From contig DDZV01000015.1 of assembly GCA_002346475.1 (NCBI GenBank), positions 25,118 to 89,117 on the forward strand: 64,000 nucleotides of DNA, given 5' to 3'. Position numbers and translations under genes: made by a program. Shown here piece after piece: positions 36,673 through 45,501 of the stretch. This DNA is from Acidobacteria bacterium UBA2999. Its GTDB lineage: Bacteria; Acidobacteriota; Vicinamibacteria; Vicinamibacterales; UBA2999. Under the pieces are notes generated by a model, which ran no database searches, was not told the origin of the DNA, and saw only the letters and a list, made by a program, of their open reading frames with translations. Numbering within the stretch: the first letter of the stretch is position 1; each line of letters begins with the position of its first letter.

Positions 36673-37371
36673 ATGCCAATATCTCAACTGCCAACTTCGT
36701 TACAGCGACAACGTTTTCGGAGACGGCTCTTTACCTGGTACCGAAAACATGGACGCGACTTACCTTGGCGGCATACAAACAACCCCTACCATATCCTTGT
36801 TTCCGAAGTAATGCTCCAGCAAACTCAAGTTGAGCGTGTACTGCCTAAGTACCATGAATGGCTTACTAAATATCCCTCTCTTTCGGCACTTGCTGATGCA
36901 CCCATTAAGAAAGTTGTTAGCACCTGGCGTCCACTAGGGTACAACGTCCGTCCACGGCGTCTACATGCTATCGCCCGTGAAGCAGTCCTTCACTTTTCAG
37001 GACGCTTACCTTCAGACGAAGCTACATTGCTCTCATTTAAGGGAATAGGCCCTTACACCGTCGGAGCAATTCGAAGCTTCGCTTTTAAAAAACGTGCAGC
37101 AATCCTAGACACGAATGTGGCTCGCTTGTTGTTTCGGGTGTTTATCGGACAAGGTGAGCTAGAAGCACATGCCACACATAAGCATCTATGGATAATTTCT
37201 AAAGCTTTAGTGCCACGCAAACATGTCTTTGATTTTAATCAAGCACTAATGGACTTCGGTGCTTTACTTTGTACAGCTCGAAAACCTCATTGTGAAAACT
37301 GTCCAATGACCACAATGTGTGCATCGTACCCAACCTTAAAGCAAAAAGACTCAGCTTCTAAAAAACGATAG
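36673..37371 (+). CDS. mutY: A/G-specific adenine glycosylase MutY (core only)
   Basis: Removes adenine mispaired with 8-oxoguanine. The catalytic segment SEVMLQQTQV carries the essential Glu, the helix-hairpin-helix reads LLSFKGIGPYTVGAI, the catalytic Asp lies in ILDTNVARLL, and the 4Fe-4S ligands follow in C-x6-C-x2-C-x5-C spacing around HCENCPMTTMC. At 232 residues it ends after the iron-sulfur cluster, so the C-terminal NUDIX-like domain that recognises 8-oxoG in longer MutY proteins is absent. A separate NUDIX protein is encoded 49 bp downstream. Confidence 0.92.
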   Translation: MPISQLPTSLQRQRFRRRLFTWYRKHGRDLPWRHTNNPYHILVSEVMLQQTQVERVLPKYHEWLTKYPSLSALADAPIKKVVSTWRPLGYNVRPRRLHAIAREAVLHFSGRLPSDEATLLSFKGIGPYTVGAIRSFAFKKRAAILDTNVARLLFRVFIGQGELEAHATHKHLWIISKALVPRKHVFDFNQALMDFGALLCTARKPHCENCPMTTMCASYPTLKQKDSASKKR

Positions 37372-37420
37372 CCGTGCATAGTGCTCGACATTCTGTTAGT
37401 TCCACATAACAATCATTCTG

Positions 37421-37819
37421 TTGTCCCTACATAGGATTAATGTTGTTGCCGCCGTTATTGAACAAAACGAACACTTCCTTCTAACCTGTCGCCAAAAAGG
37501 AGTTCATTTGGAAGGCCTGTGGGAATTCCCTGGTGGAAAAATTGATCATGGAGAAACACACGAAGTGGCACTGCGCCGGGAAATACATGAAGAGCTTGGG
37601 GCTGATGTTGAGATAAAAAATTGTATCTTAACAACATCACACACATATCAAGATCGAACTGTCAAACTACACTTTTACCAGTGTCGTTTAATTGGAATTC
37701 CAAAACCTATGCTTGGTCAAAAAATGCGTTGGGTCCAACGGCAAGAGCTTAACAATCTACAGTTTCCGCCAGCAGACAATGCGTTAATCGCAATACTTAC
37801 GAAAACGGAAGAGCGCTGA
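37421..37819 (+). CDS. mutT: MutT-like NUDIX hydrolase (8-oxo-dGTP diphosphatase)
   Basis: Cleans the nucleotide pool of 8-oxo-dGTP. The segment GLWEFPGGKIDHGE with REIHEELG completes the Nudix box and is the MutT signature. Length 132. The only upstream start in frame is a TTG at 37421 with no clear ribosome-binding site, so the N-terminus is uncertain by a few residues. It follows mutY by 49 bp, so the two genes make a small GO-repair unit. Its last 23 bp overlap the 3' end of ygfZ on the other strand. Confidence 0.88.
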   Translation: MSLHRINVVAAVIEQNEHFLLTCRQKGVHLEGLWEFPGGKIDHGETHEVALRREIHEELGADVEIKNCILTTSHTYQDRTVKLHFYQCRLIGIPKPMLGQKMRWVQRQELNNLQFPPADNALIAILTKTEER

Positions 37820-38786
37820 CAGTTGCACTGACAAATTTCTCATATCCAGTCACTTCAACCTTCGATCCAGGTTCTACATAATCACGGTGAACGTACCCGA
37901 GTGCAATTGCACCGGAACGAGGAGTAGAGGCTACGCTTGTAACAGTGCCTACATCCTGACCACCTGCACGCAGTATTGTGCCAGGCTTCGGAAGCGTGTT
38001 GGAATCAAGGCAAAGTCCAACTAGTTTCTTTACTATACGACCATGCCCGCGATCCAAGATTCTGATCACAACTTCCTGTCCAACATAACACCCCTTGGTA
38101 AAAGAAATTGCCCTCGACTCAATGCCCGCTTCCAGCGGAATAATTTCCTCATCCATATCGATACCAAACAACGGTATCCCCGCTTCAATACGAGTAGCTG
38201 AAACCGCTTCCGTGCCAACTAGCAATGCTCCAGATGCAAGCAACGCATCTCGCAAGAGTTCATTGAAATCGCTAGAGACATATATCACGAAGCCAGGCAC
38301 GCCTAGTTGATCAACACGCACTACAACAACTGAAGCATCTTTAAAAGTACTTCTGGTATTACAGTATTGGGTCCAACTATCTAGTCCAGTTACATTGGGA
38401 ATCGTCTTTTCAACTAATTTTGCCGCTTCAGGTCCATGTATACAGACTCTTGAAAGGTCGGCAGTTAAATCCCCTATCTGTACGTCCTCTGTAAAAATTA
38501 AGTTCTCAAGTCGCTGTTTCACAGACGTGGCGACATGTGCAGGCACATCAAGCAAAAGCATGTCTCCACCCTCGATGACGTGCATATCTGTCATCATCCG
38601 GCCTTGTGGTGTCAACCATACTGAATAACATCCAGTTCCTGGTTGAAGTACCTCAATGTCGTTGGTAAGGAGACCCTGCAGATAACTGGCTCTATCAGAA
38701 CCAGATACAGCTATCATGCCTCTCGGCATAACGTCTCCCACAGCAGCTCCCTGGAGAATAGCCTGGTAATCAGTTTTCAGTGTCAT
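37797..38786 (-). CDS. ygfZ: Folate-binding protein YgfZ (GcvT-like)
   Basis: Tetrahydrofolate-dependent protein that helps maintain some iron-sulfur enzymes. It has the GcvT-like fold and the family motif KGCYVGQEV near residue 230, preceded by GIPLFGIDMDEEIIPLEAG. Length 329 agrees with YgfZ rather than the longer glycine-cleavage T protein. The gene converges on mutT and their coding ends overlap by 23 bp. Confidence 0.92.
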   Translation of the reverse strand: MTLKTDYQAILQGAAVGDVMPRGMIAVSGSDRASYLQGLLTNDIEVLQPGTGCYSVWLTPQGRMMTDMHVIEGGDMLLLDVPAHVATSVKQRLENLIFTEDVQIGDLTADLSRVCIHGPEAAKLVEKTIPNVTGLDSWTQYCNTRSTFKDASVVVVRVDQLGVPGFVIYVSSDFNELLRDALLASGALLVGTEAVSATRIEAGIPLFGIDMDEEIIPLEAGIESRAISFTKGCYVGQEVVIRILDRGHGRIVKKLVGLCLDSNTLPKPGTILRAGGQDVGTVTSVASTPRSGAIALGYVHRDYVEPGSKVEVTGYEKFVSATVSALPFS

Positions 38787-38839
38787 ATAACGAAGAACCC
38801 TACAGAATGGCCAACGTCTGATACGATCAATCTAAGTTT

Positions 38840-40498
38840 ATGCGTGGAATCCATTGTACTTGCGTCCTAGTTGTATTTTTATTGTTGAGTTCATCGGCTC
38901 ATGGCAACCAAGAAAGTCCTGCTGAGAGTGAAACTTACGGATTTGTAGTGTTTCTACGTGGTGCAGCCATTGGCCGGGAAGATGTGACCACGAAGATAAC
39001 AGCCGATGGAAAAACGACTATTTCTGGCCGTGGACGCTTAGCGCCACCCTTAGATATTGTCGTACGTGAAGCTGAAGTTCATTACCAAAATGACTGGACT
39101 CCTGAATCATTACTTATTGAAGGGACCCTCAGAGGTGACGAGATCGAATTGAGGACAGACTTCCAGGGGACTGAAGCTCAGTCTGAGACTCGTGTTAATG
39201 GACAGGTTGAGACAGAAACAGACACTGTGACGGCAACTACTATTGTTCTCCCAAATTTATTTATGGGTACCTACGAAGCACTTGCTCGTCGGTTAAAAGA
39301 TGCAGTGGTTGATACAGAGCTTCCTGTTTTCATTGCACCCCAACAAGAAATAAAACTCCGTGTTAATACAATTCGCCAAGCAGTAGTACAAACTGGCACT
39401 ACTACGTTTACCGTTCGCCAGTACGACCTAACCATGGCGAGTCCAACTGGTGATCTTCAGATACAACTGTCAACCGATGAAGTTGGGAGACTCGTCCGTT
39501 TGACTGTGCCAACGCAAACGCTTGATGTTGTTCGTGAAGATGTTGCAGCTTCGACATCACGGACCGTTCTCCATTCAAATCCGTCAGATGAATCAGTCAT
39601 GATTCCCGCAAATGGTTTTAATTTAGCAGCAACAATAACGCTTCCGACACTTACGTTAAAAAATCAACCAGCTGTGGTGCTGGTCCCAGGGACTACAGGA
39701 GACCGTGATGGTGTTGTGGCAGGAACACCTATCCTTAGCCAGCTTGCTGGCACGCTAGCGGATGCTGGATTTCTAGTAATACGGTACGACCGTCGCGGCT
39801 ACGGGCAATCTGGTGGACGAGCAGAAGCGGCAACGATTGACCATTTTGCAGAAGACGCACGAACTGTTGTGCGCTATATAGGAAAGCGGAAAGACGTTGA
39901 TTCAAAACGCATTGCCATTGTTGGACATGGTGAAGGGGCATGGATTGCACTATTGACAGCCTCTCGTGAGAACCGTGTTTCTGCTATTGTTTCGATTGCC
40001 GGTGCGGCAACAACCGGAGCTGAACTAATTCTTGAGCAACAACGACTTATGCTTGAACAGATGCAAGTGCCAGACGCAGAACGCCAGGCTAAAATCGTCC
40101 TTCAGAAACAGATCAACTCAGCCGTCATAAGTGGAGAGGGGTGGGAAGAAGTACCAGAGGAACTTCGACAACAAGCTGACAGTCCATGGTTTCAAAGTTT
40201 ACTTACCTATAACCCTTCGAAAATTCTTGAGAAAATTGATCAACCAATCTTAATTCTCCATGGTGAATTGGATCATCAAGTACCCGTAAGCCATGCTAAA
40301 CGCCTCGCTGAACTCGCACATGCTATGAGTGATTCTAAAGCAGTCAAATTGGCAACTATTCGAGACCTGACACATCCACTAGTTCAAGAGAAATCGTCTG
40401 CTAACAGTGGAACTATGCTAAGCAATCAAACTATCAGCACAGAAGCAACCGGTCCGCTTATTGATTGGCTCGCTAAAATGCTTGCAGTTAGGCGATAA
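38840..40498 (+). CDS. Exported alpha/beta-hydrolase-like protein lacking the nucleophile Ser
   Basis: 552 residues: signal peptide (CVLVVFLLLSSSAHG), an N-terminal domain of about 230 residues that is probably beta-rich, then an alpha/beta-hydrolase domain (VVLVPGTTGDRDG, FLVIRYDRRGYGQSGGR). The nucleophile elbow at 362-366 reads GHGEG, with Gly364 (codon GGT at 39929-39931) in the place of the usual Ser. The later acid (ILHGELDHQVPV) and His (DLTHPLV) positions look retained. It may bind rather than hydrolyse, or use another residue. Located directly upstream of panB, 22 bp apart, but no functional link is evident. Confidence 0.85.
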   Translation: MRGIHCTCVLVVFLLLSSSAHGNQESPAESETYGFVVFLRGAAIGREDVTTKITADGKTTISGRGRLAPPLDIVVREAEVHYQNDWTPESLLIEGTLRGDEIELRTDFQGTEAQSETRVNGQVETETDTVTATTIVLPNLFMGTYEALARRLKDAVVDTELPVFIAPQQEIKLRVNTIRQAVVQTGTTTFTVRQYDLTMASPTGDLQIQLSTDEVGRLVRLTVPTQTLDVVREDVAASTSRTVLHSNPSDESVMIPANGFNLAATITLPTLTLKNQPAVVLVPGTTGDRDGVVAGTPILSQLAGTLADAGFLVIRYDRRGYGQSGGRAEAATIDHFAEDARTVVRYIGKRKDVDSKRIAIVGHGEGAWIALLTASRENRVSAIVSIAGAATTGAELILEQQRLMLEQMQVPDAERQAKIVLQKQINSAVISGEGWEEVPEELRQQADSPWFQSLLTYNPSKILEKIDQPILILHGELDHQVPVSHAKRLAELAHAMSDSKAVKLATIRDLTHPLVQEKSSANSGTMLSNQTISTEATGPLIDWLAKMLAVRR

Positions 40499-40520
40499 CA
40501 CGATCGATAGGAATGAGAAT

Positions 40521-41342
40521 ATGAATCGCGTAGTTGTGCCTGATCTAAAAGCTAAAAAGCGTCGTGGCGAGCGAATTGCAATGCTGACAGCCTACGATGC
40601 AACAATGGCTCGGCTACTCGATCGAGCTGGTCTTGACGTCATACTGGTTGGTGACTCAGTGGGAATGGTTGCACTTGGCTACGATAACACTCTCACTGTA
40701 ACGCTAGATGCAATGGTGCACCATACACAAGCAGTCACCCGCGGGGCTCAACGTGCCCTTGTAGTAGCAGATATGCCCTTCCTTACCTACCAGATTAGTG
40801 TCTCTGATGCCGTTCGAAATGCGGGCCGCCTAATGCAAGAGGGAGGCGCAGCAGCCGTTAAACTAGAAGGAGGCAGTTCTGTAATAGATGTCGTAAAACG
40901 ACTAGTTGCTGTAGGTATCCCTGTCATGGGACACCTTGGGCTCCTGCCACAATCAATTAACCAGATTGGAAAGTACACTCGGCAGGCAACCCAACCAAAA
41001 GACGCTGACACCCTCATTGCTGACGCAGTAGCGCTAGAGCAAGCTGGCGCTTTCGCAGTTGTGCTTGAAGCGATCCCAGCCGAGCTTGCAAGAGTTGTGA
41101 CTGCACGCGTTGGTATTCCAACAATTGGAATTGGCGCAGGACCAGACTGTGATGGTCAGGTGCTCGTTAGTCATGACATGCTAGGTTTGTTTGACGAGTT
41201 TGTGCCATCTTTTGTAAAGCAGTACGCGAAGCTTGGCGACGAAATCCTCACAGCTACCCGTGAATATGTTGACGATGTTCGTGCAGGGCGATATCCAGTA
41301 TCAACACCTCAGTTAGTAAAAACTAAGACTAAGGTGAGATGA
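40521..41342 (+). CDS. panB: 3-methyl-2-oxobutanoate hydroxymethyltransferase PanB
   Basis: First committed step of pantothenate synthesis: adds a hydroxymethyl group from 5,10-methylene-THF to alpha-ketoisovalerate. Motifs: MLTAYDATMARLLDRAG, VGDSVGMVALGYDNT, ADMPFLTYQ, VKLEGG and MGHLGLLPQSIN, plus TIGIGAGPDCDGQVLV with the C-terminal active-site region. The ATG at 40521 (MNRVVVPDLKAKK) is chosen over an ATG at 40461, giving 273 residues. Its stop overlaps panC by 4 bp. Confidence 0.97.
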   Translation: MNRVVVPDLKAKKRRGERIAMLTAYDATMARLLDRAGLDVILVGDSVGMVALGYDNTLTVTLDAMVHHTQAVTRGAQRALVVADMPFLTYQISVSDAVRNAGRLMQEGGAAAVKLEGGSSVIDVVKRLVAVGIPVMGHLGLLPQSINQIGKYTRQATQPKDADTLIADAVALEQAGAFAVVLEAIPAELARVVTARVGIPTIGIGAGPDCDGQVLVSHDMLGLFDEFVPSFVKQYAKLGDEILTATREYVDDVRAGRYPVSTPQLVKTKTKVR

Positions 41343-42205
41343 CGACCGCGCTAAGCGAGTCCATCGAACAACTTCGTGCACGCTTGACGGAACACCGGCG
41401 CACAGGAATTACGATTGGCCTAGTGCCAACGATGGGCTCACTACATGCTGGCCATGTTCGTCTAATTGAACAAGCAAAGCAGGAATGTGGAATCGTAGTA
41501 ACAAGTATTTTTGTGAACCCACTACAGTTCGACCGTGACGATGATTTTAAAAACTATCCACGTACATTGGCAGAAGATATCGAAGTTTGTAAATCATCAG
41601 CTGTAGACATTGTCTTTACACCCTCAGTGGATGAAATCTATCCAAGCCCCCAGGAATGCACCATAAAAGTGGGCCGTTTAGGAACGTACCTGTGCGGTAA
41701 ATACCGCCCTGGTCACCTTAATAGCGTTGCAACTGTGGTGATGAAGTTGCTACAAATTGTACAGCCCGGACGAGCGTATTTTGGTGAAAAGGATGCTCAA
41801 CAACTAGCAATTATTCGTTATTTAGTGAGAGATTTTTTGTTGCCGGTCACCATTGTAGGTGTCCCGACAGTTCGCGAAGCAGATGGCCTAGCCCTAAGTT
41901 CTCGAAATCAGTTACTCAGTCCAACCCAGCGCCAGACTGCTATAGTTCTCTACAAGCTGCTCTTATATACGCAGAAAAAAATTGCAACAGGTATGAAAGA
42001 AGCAAAAATTGTAAAAGAATTGGCAATGGCACAAATTCCAAAGGATGTAGCTGTGCGGATAGAGTACCTCGAACTTGTAGACCCTGAGAACATGCAACCT
42101 GTCGAGCTTATCGCTGGTCCAGTGTTAGCTGCAGGTGCTGCTTGGGTTGGCACAACAAGATTGATTGATAATGTTATTTGTAATCCAATTGCAGATACAC
42201 ACTAA
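41339..42205 (+). CDS. panC: Pantoate-beta-alanine ligase PanC
   Basis: ATP-dependent joining of pantoate and beta-alanine. The nucleotidyl-transferase signature VPTMGSLHAGHVRLI lies near residue 28, followed by SIFVNPLQF, YFGEKDAQQLAIIR and LALSSRNQLL. Length 288 is typical. The ATG overlaps the panB stop (ATGA) and panD follows 21 bp later, so panB-panC-panD form an operon covering both pantothenate precursors. Confidence 0.98.
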   Translation: MTTALSESIEQLRARLTEHRRTGITIGLVPTMGSLHAGHVRLIEQAKQECGIVVTSIFVNPLQFDRDDDFKNYPRTLAEDIEVCKSSAVDIVFTPSVDEIYPSPQECTIKVGRLGTYLCGKYRPGHLNSVATVVMKLLQIVQPGRAYFGEKDAQQLAIIRYLVRDFLLPVTIVGVPTVREADGLALSSRNQLLSPTQRQTAIVLYKLLLYTQKKIATGMKEAKIVKELAMAQIPKDVAVRIEYLELVDPENMQPVELIAGPVLAAGAAWVGTTRLIDNVICNPIADTH

Positions 42206-42226
42206 CTGGAATGTTTCGGAGCGGGT

Positions 42227-42607
42227 ATGAAATTACGAGAAATCTGCAAGTCGAAGATTCATCGGGCTACAATCACAGCAGCGGACCTTCACTACGTGGG
42301 GAGTATTGGTATTGACAAAACCTTAATGCAACTAACAAATATCATTCCTGGCGAAAAGGTCTCTGTCTGGAACATCAATAACGGTGAGAGAATCGAGACA
42401 TACGCAATCCCGCTAGAAGGTGATTCTGGGAAAGTTGTCGTTAACGGTGCTGCAGCGAGACATTTCCAAGCTGGCGACACAGTTATTATCGTTGCGTTCT
42501 GCCTAACCGATGAACCAGTGACTGCCAAAATGATTGTGGTAGACAAGAAGAATCGCTTTGCTAAGGACTTGCCAAGTAATCATGAAGCCCTTAGCCTGGA
42601 ATCGTAG
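42227..42607 (+). CDS. panD: Aspartate 1-decarboxylase PanD
   Basis: Makes beta-alanine from aspartate for pantothenate. The pyruvoyl precursor cleaves between Gly25 and Ser26 in YVGSIGID, matching the conserved GS site. Other conserved parts are CKSKIHRATIT and YAIPLEGDSG with NGAAARHFQAGD. Length 126 is typical. It closes the pantothenate operon. Confidence 0.97.
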   Translation: MKLREICKSKIHRATITAADLHYVGSIGIDKTLMQLTNIIPGEKVSVWNINNGERIETYAIPLEGDSGKVVVNGAAARHFQAGDTVIIVAFCLTDEPVTAKMIVVDKKNRFAKDLPSNHEALSLES

Positions 42608-42686
42608 TCAATCGAAGCGTGAACTAATACTCCTTCACCACGCTGCTGATCCTTAAATAGCGTGATTCGTAGGAGAATGGTACTTA

Positions 42687-43754
42687 ATGTCAGAGAAACC
42701 TCTTCAAATTGCAGTCATTGCTGGGGACGGTGTCGGAAAAGAAGTTATCCCCGCTGGTGTTACGCTACTCGAAAGAGTCGCACGTGATGCTACGTTCTCG
42801 TGTGAATTTGTAAATTTTCCGTGGGGTTGTGAGTTTTATCTTCAAACCCAACGGATGATGGATGAAGACTGGCTAGATCAAATAAGAAATTTTGATGCAA
42901 TCTACATGGGGGCGATCGGTGCACCAACTGTCCCGGACCATATTTCTGCGCAGGAACTGATTCTTCCAATCCGGCAACGTCTAGTCCAGTACGTCAATCT
43001 TAGACCAATGAGACTATTGCCCGGCATCACCTCGCCTTTAGGTAAAAGAAGCACGAGAGATATTGATATGGTTTGCGTGCGTGAAAACTCTGAAGGTGAG
43101 TACTGTGGTGTTGGTGGTCGAGTTCATGTGGGTACGACAAATGAACTTGCTGAACAAACGAGTATCTTCACACGGCAAGGTATCGAGCGGATTGCACGTT
43201 ATGCATTTGAACTTGCCCAAAAACGCCCACGAAAACTGCTTGCTAGTGCAACTAAATCAAATGCACTTCAGCACTCCATGGTTCTATGGGATGAAGTAAT
43301 TTCAAAGGTTTCAACTGAGTACCCAGATGTGAAACTACAGAAGTACCACGTCGATGCATTGGCAGCTCGTATGATTACAAGTCCACAGACTCTTGATGTC
43401 ATGGTTACTTCGAACTTGTTTGGGGACATCTTGACTGATATTGGTTCAGCAATCTCTGGGAGTCTGGGGGTTGGACCAAGTGGAAATATCAACCCTGAGA
43501 AAGATTTTCCGTCTATGTTTGAGCCAATCCATGGCTCGGCCCCTGATATCGCTGGAAAAGACCTTGCAAATCCTATTGGAGCAATCTGGGCTGGGGCTAT
43601 GATGCTAGAACATTTAGGCCAACCTGAAGCATCTAGACGTCTTGTTGAAGCTATCGAAAGTGTTCTTGGAAATGGAACAGTTCTTACGCCTGACCTTGGC
43701 GGCACAGCTACAACAACAGGAATGACCGCAGCCATCCTAGAAGCATTGGAGTAA
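42687..43754 (+). CDS. D-malate / tartrate-type dehydrogenase of the isopropylmalate dehydrogenase family
   Basis: NAD-dependent beta-decarboxylating dehydrogenase, 355 residues. Core motifs: IAGDGVGKEVIPAG, VNLRPMRLLPGI, the substrate-binding VRENSEGEYCGVGGR, and SNLFGDILTDIGSAISGS with the metal Asp residues. FPWGCEFYLQTQRMM and EPIHGSAPDIAGKDLANPIG resemble D-malate (DmlA) and tartrate (TtuC) dehydrogenases more than LeuB. The physiological substrate is not certain. It follows panD by 79 bp; no obvious functional link. Confidence 0.82.
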   Translation: MSEKPLQIAVIAGDGVGKEVIPAGVTLLERVARDATFSCEFVNFPWGCEFYLQTQRMMDEDWLDQIRNFDAIYMGAIGAPTVPDHISAQELILPIRQRLVQYVNLRPMRLLPGITSPLGKRSTRDIDMVCVRENSEGEYCGVGGRVHVGTTNELAEQTSIFTRQGIERIARYAFELAQKRPRKLLASATKSNALQHSMVLWDEVISKVSTEYPDVKLQKYHVDALAARMITSPQTLDVMVTSNLFGDILTDIGSAISGSLGVGPSGNINPEKDFPSMFEPIHGSAPDIAGKDLANPIGAIWAGAMMLEHLGQPEASRRLVEAIESVLGNGTVLTPDLGGTATTTGMTAAILEALE

Positions 43755-43815
43755 AACACCACGAGTCTTGAAAGTTTTTGGGTAACCTATGGAATATCAC
43801 CACAAAGGAGTTCAC

Positions 43816-44397
43816 GTGAAAATCAAAAACCAATCTCTAGTTATCGTAACAATGCTGGCGAGCCTGCTAACAACTACCATGTTGACGGCAGTGCTAACAG
43901 CCCAGTCTGGAGGCACGGTGGAATCTTTTTATGATTTAAAAACGACAAAACTTGATGGCACACCAGCTGACCTTGGGGAACACCGTGGCAAGGTTGCTCT
44001 TGTTGTCAACGTCGCTAGCAAGTGTGGTTTTACCCCTCAATACACCGGGCTTGAACAGCTCTGGCGTGACATGAAAGACAAAGGGGTAGTGGTACTTGGT
44101 TTCCCAAGCAATGATTTCGGCGGTCAGGAACCTGGGACAGCTGAAGAAATTGCAACATTCTGTAAAACCACATACGACGTAACATTCCCGCTGTTCTCAA
44201 AATTGCAAACAAAGGCGGGTCAGGGACAGTCTCCCATTTATGCTTGGCTTGGAGAATCAGGGGATTTGCCAGCATGGAATTTTACGAAATACGTTATTAA
44301 CAAGGATGGCCAAGTTGTAGCCTTTTTCCCGAGCAAGGTTGCACCAGAAGCACCGGAACTAAAGGCTGCTATCGACAAAGCCCTCTCAGGGAGCTAG
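43816..44397 (+). CDS. Exported glutathione peroxidase-family protein
   Basis: Thiol peroxidase of the GPx/BtuE-BsaA type. The GTG at 43816 is chosen for its AGGAG 5 bp upstream (an ATG at 43789 also opens the frame). It starts a signal peptide (LVIVTMLASLLTTTMLTAVLTAQ), so the enzyme should act outside the cytosol. Peroxidatic Cys70 sits in NVASKCGFTPQY, Gln104 in NDFGGQEPGT, and Trp/Asn in AWNFTKYV complete the GPx tetrad. Length 193 with the signal. Export is less common than the cytosolic form. Confidence 0.88.
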   Translation: MKIKNQSLVIVTMLASLLTTTMLTAVLTAQSGGTVESFYDLKTTKLDGTPADLGEHRGKVALVVNVASKCGFTPQYTGLEQLWRDMKDKGVVVLGFPSNDFGGQEPGTAEEIATFCKTTYDVTFPLFSKLQTKAGQGQSPIYAWLGESGDLPAWNFTKYVINKDGQVVAFFPSKVAPEAPELKAAIDKALSGS

Positions 44398-44435
44398 AGC
44401 CAACCATCTAACTAAAATGTTTCTAGAAGGACACC

Positions 44436-44735
44436 GTGTGGATTCTCCGTACGACAGGCAACAGTACGCCAGAGCAAACATTCAGAATTTTGATAAATGA
44501 TGTTCGCACTATTGGGCGTGCTATAGGTGCTGACTTTGTCCTCGACGACCCATTAGTATCACGAACCCATTGCCGTATAACGGAACTACCAAACGGAGAA
44601 CTTGAGGTTAAAGATCTTAATAGTACGAATGGCACATTTGTAAATGGAACACGCATTCAAAATGCACGATTGACATCTGGAGATTCTCTAAAAATCGGTC
44701 GACTAGAACTAATCGCGCTTAAAGACGACAGCTAA
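44436..44735 (+). CDS. Small stand-alone FHA-domain protein
   Basis: 99 residues that are almost entirely one forkhead-associated domain, which binds phosphothreonine peptides. Key residues: IGRAIGADFVLDDPLVSRTHCRI (abridged: the GR and the SR-x-H pattern) and LNSTNGTFVNGTRI. The GTG start at 44436 has AAGGA 5 bp upstream. No kinase is visible in the window; a partner Ser/Thr kinase is presumably elsewhere. Confidence 0.86.
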   Translation: MWILRTTGNSTPEQTFRILINDVRTIGRAIGADFVLDDPLVSRTHCRITELPNGELEVKDLNSTNGTFVNGTRIQNARLTSGDSLKIGRLELIALKDDS

Positions 44736-44827
44736 CTTGTAAGCAGAGCAGATCGCTCACTTCAAAAAAGCTGATCTACATAGAAAGGTCTGCTTGCTGA
44801 ACCCGTGAACAGTTTTTGAATGTTGAT

Positions 44828-45487
44828 CTACAGATCGTGGTTAGCAAGATATTCTGTTACAAAAGGATTTGTTGCCCGTTCATGTTCTACGGTTGTATCT
44901 GGACCATGCCCGGGATGAACAGGAGCCTTATTCCCAAGTGTGAATATAACAGTTGTAATGGAACGTAAAAGAATTTCGTAGTCGCCCCCTGGAAGATCAG
45001 TTCTTCCAATCGAGCCCGCGAAAAGCGTGTCGCCAACAAATAAGTGTTTGTCGGCACTACCCTTCTTCCCAATCTGAAGGCATACACCACCGGGACAATG
45101 ACCTGGAGTGTGATGAATACATACCTCATAATCACCAAAATGAATTAATGAACTATCGTAGAATCTGTCAATTGGTGGAAGTGCTTCAGCATGGATCCCA
45201 AACATAGCACCTTGCTGAACAACAGATTCATAGAGAAAGAGATCATCGCGATGCAGATAAATTGGAACATTAAACTTATCTTTAGCTGTTTGGACACCAG
45301 TAATATGGTCAATATGGGCATGAGTTAGCAATATGTACCGAATTTCAAGCTTACGCTCATGAACAATTTCAACAAGTTGATCGACTTCATCGCCAGGATC
45401 AATCAGCACTGCCTCGTGCGTCCGCTCACAGCCCACGACAAAGCCGTTTTTATAGAAAGGTTCAACTGTTCTGACTTCAAGAATCAT
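44828..45487 (-). CDS. MBL-fold hydrolase, glyoxalase II-like
   Basis: Metallo-beta-lactamase-fold hydrolase, 219 residues. Metal motifs: THAHIDHITG, HHTPGHCPGGVCL, VGDTLFAGSIGRTDLPGG and HPGHGPDTT. It matches the short YcbL-like group, often annotated hydroxyacylglutathione hydrolase but with uncertain substrate. Divergent from the receiver-like gene at 45502 with only 14 bp between start codons. Confidence 0.88.
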   Translation of the reverse strand: MILEVRTVEPFYKNGFVVGCERTHEAVLIDPGDEVDQLVEIVHERKLEIRYILLTHAHIDHITGVQTAKDKFNVPIYLHRDDLFLYESVVQQGAMFGIHAEALPPIDRFYDSSLIHFGDYEVCIHHTPGHCPGGVCLQIGKKGSADKHLFVGDTLFAGSIGRTDLPGGDYEILLRSITTVIFTLGNKAPVHPGHGPDTTVEHERATNPFVTEYLANHDL

Positions 45488-45501
45488 TCGTTACAATCTA
45501 A

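Noticed and set aside
42608..42686. Possible terminator hairpin AGCGTG/CACGCT after panD
   Set aside because: The loop is long (about 17 nt) and no T-tract follows.
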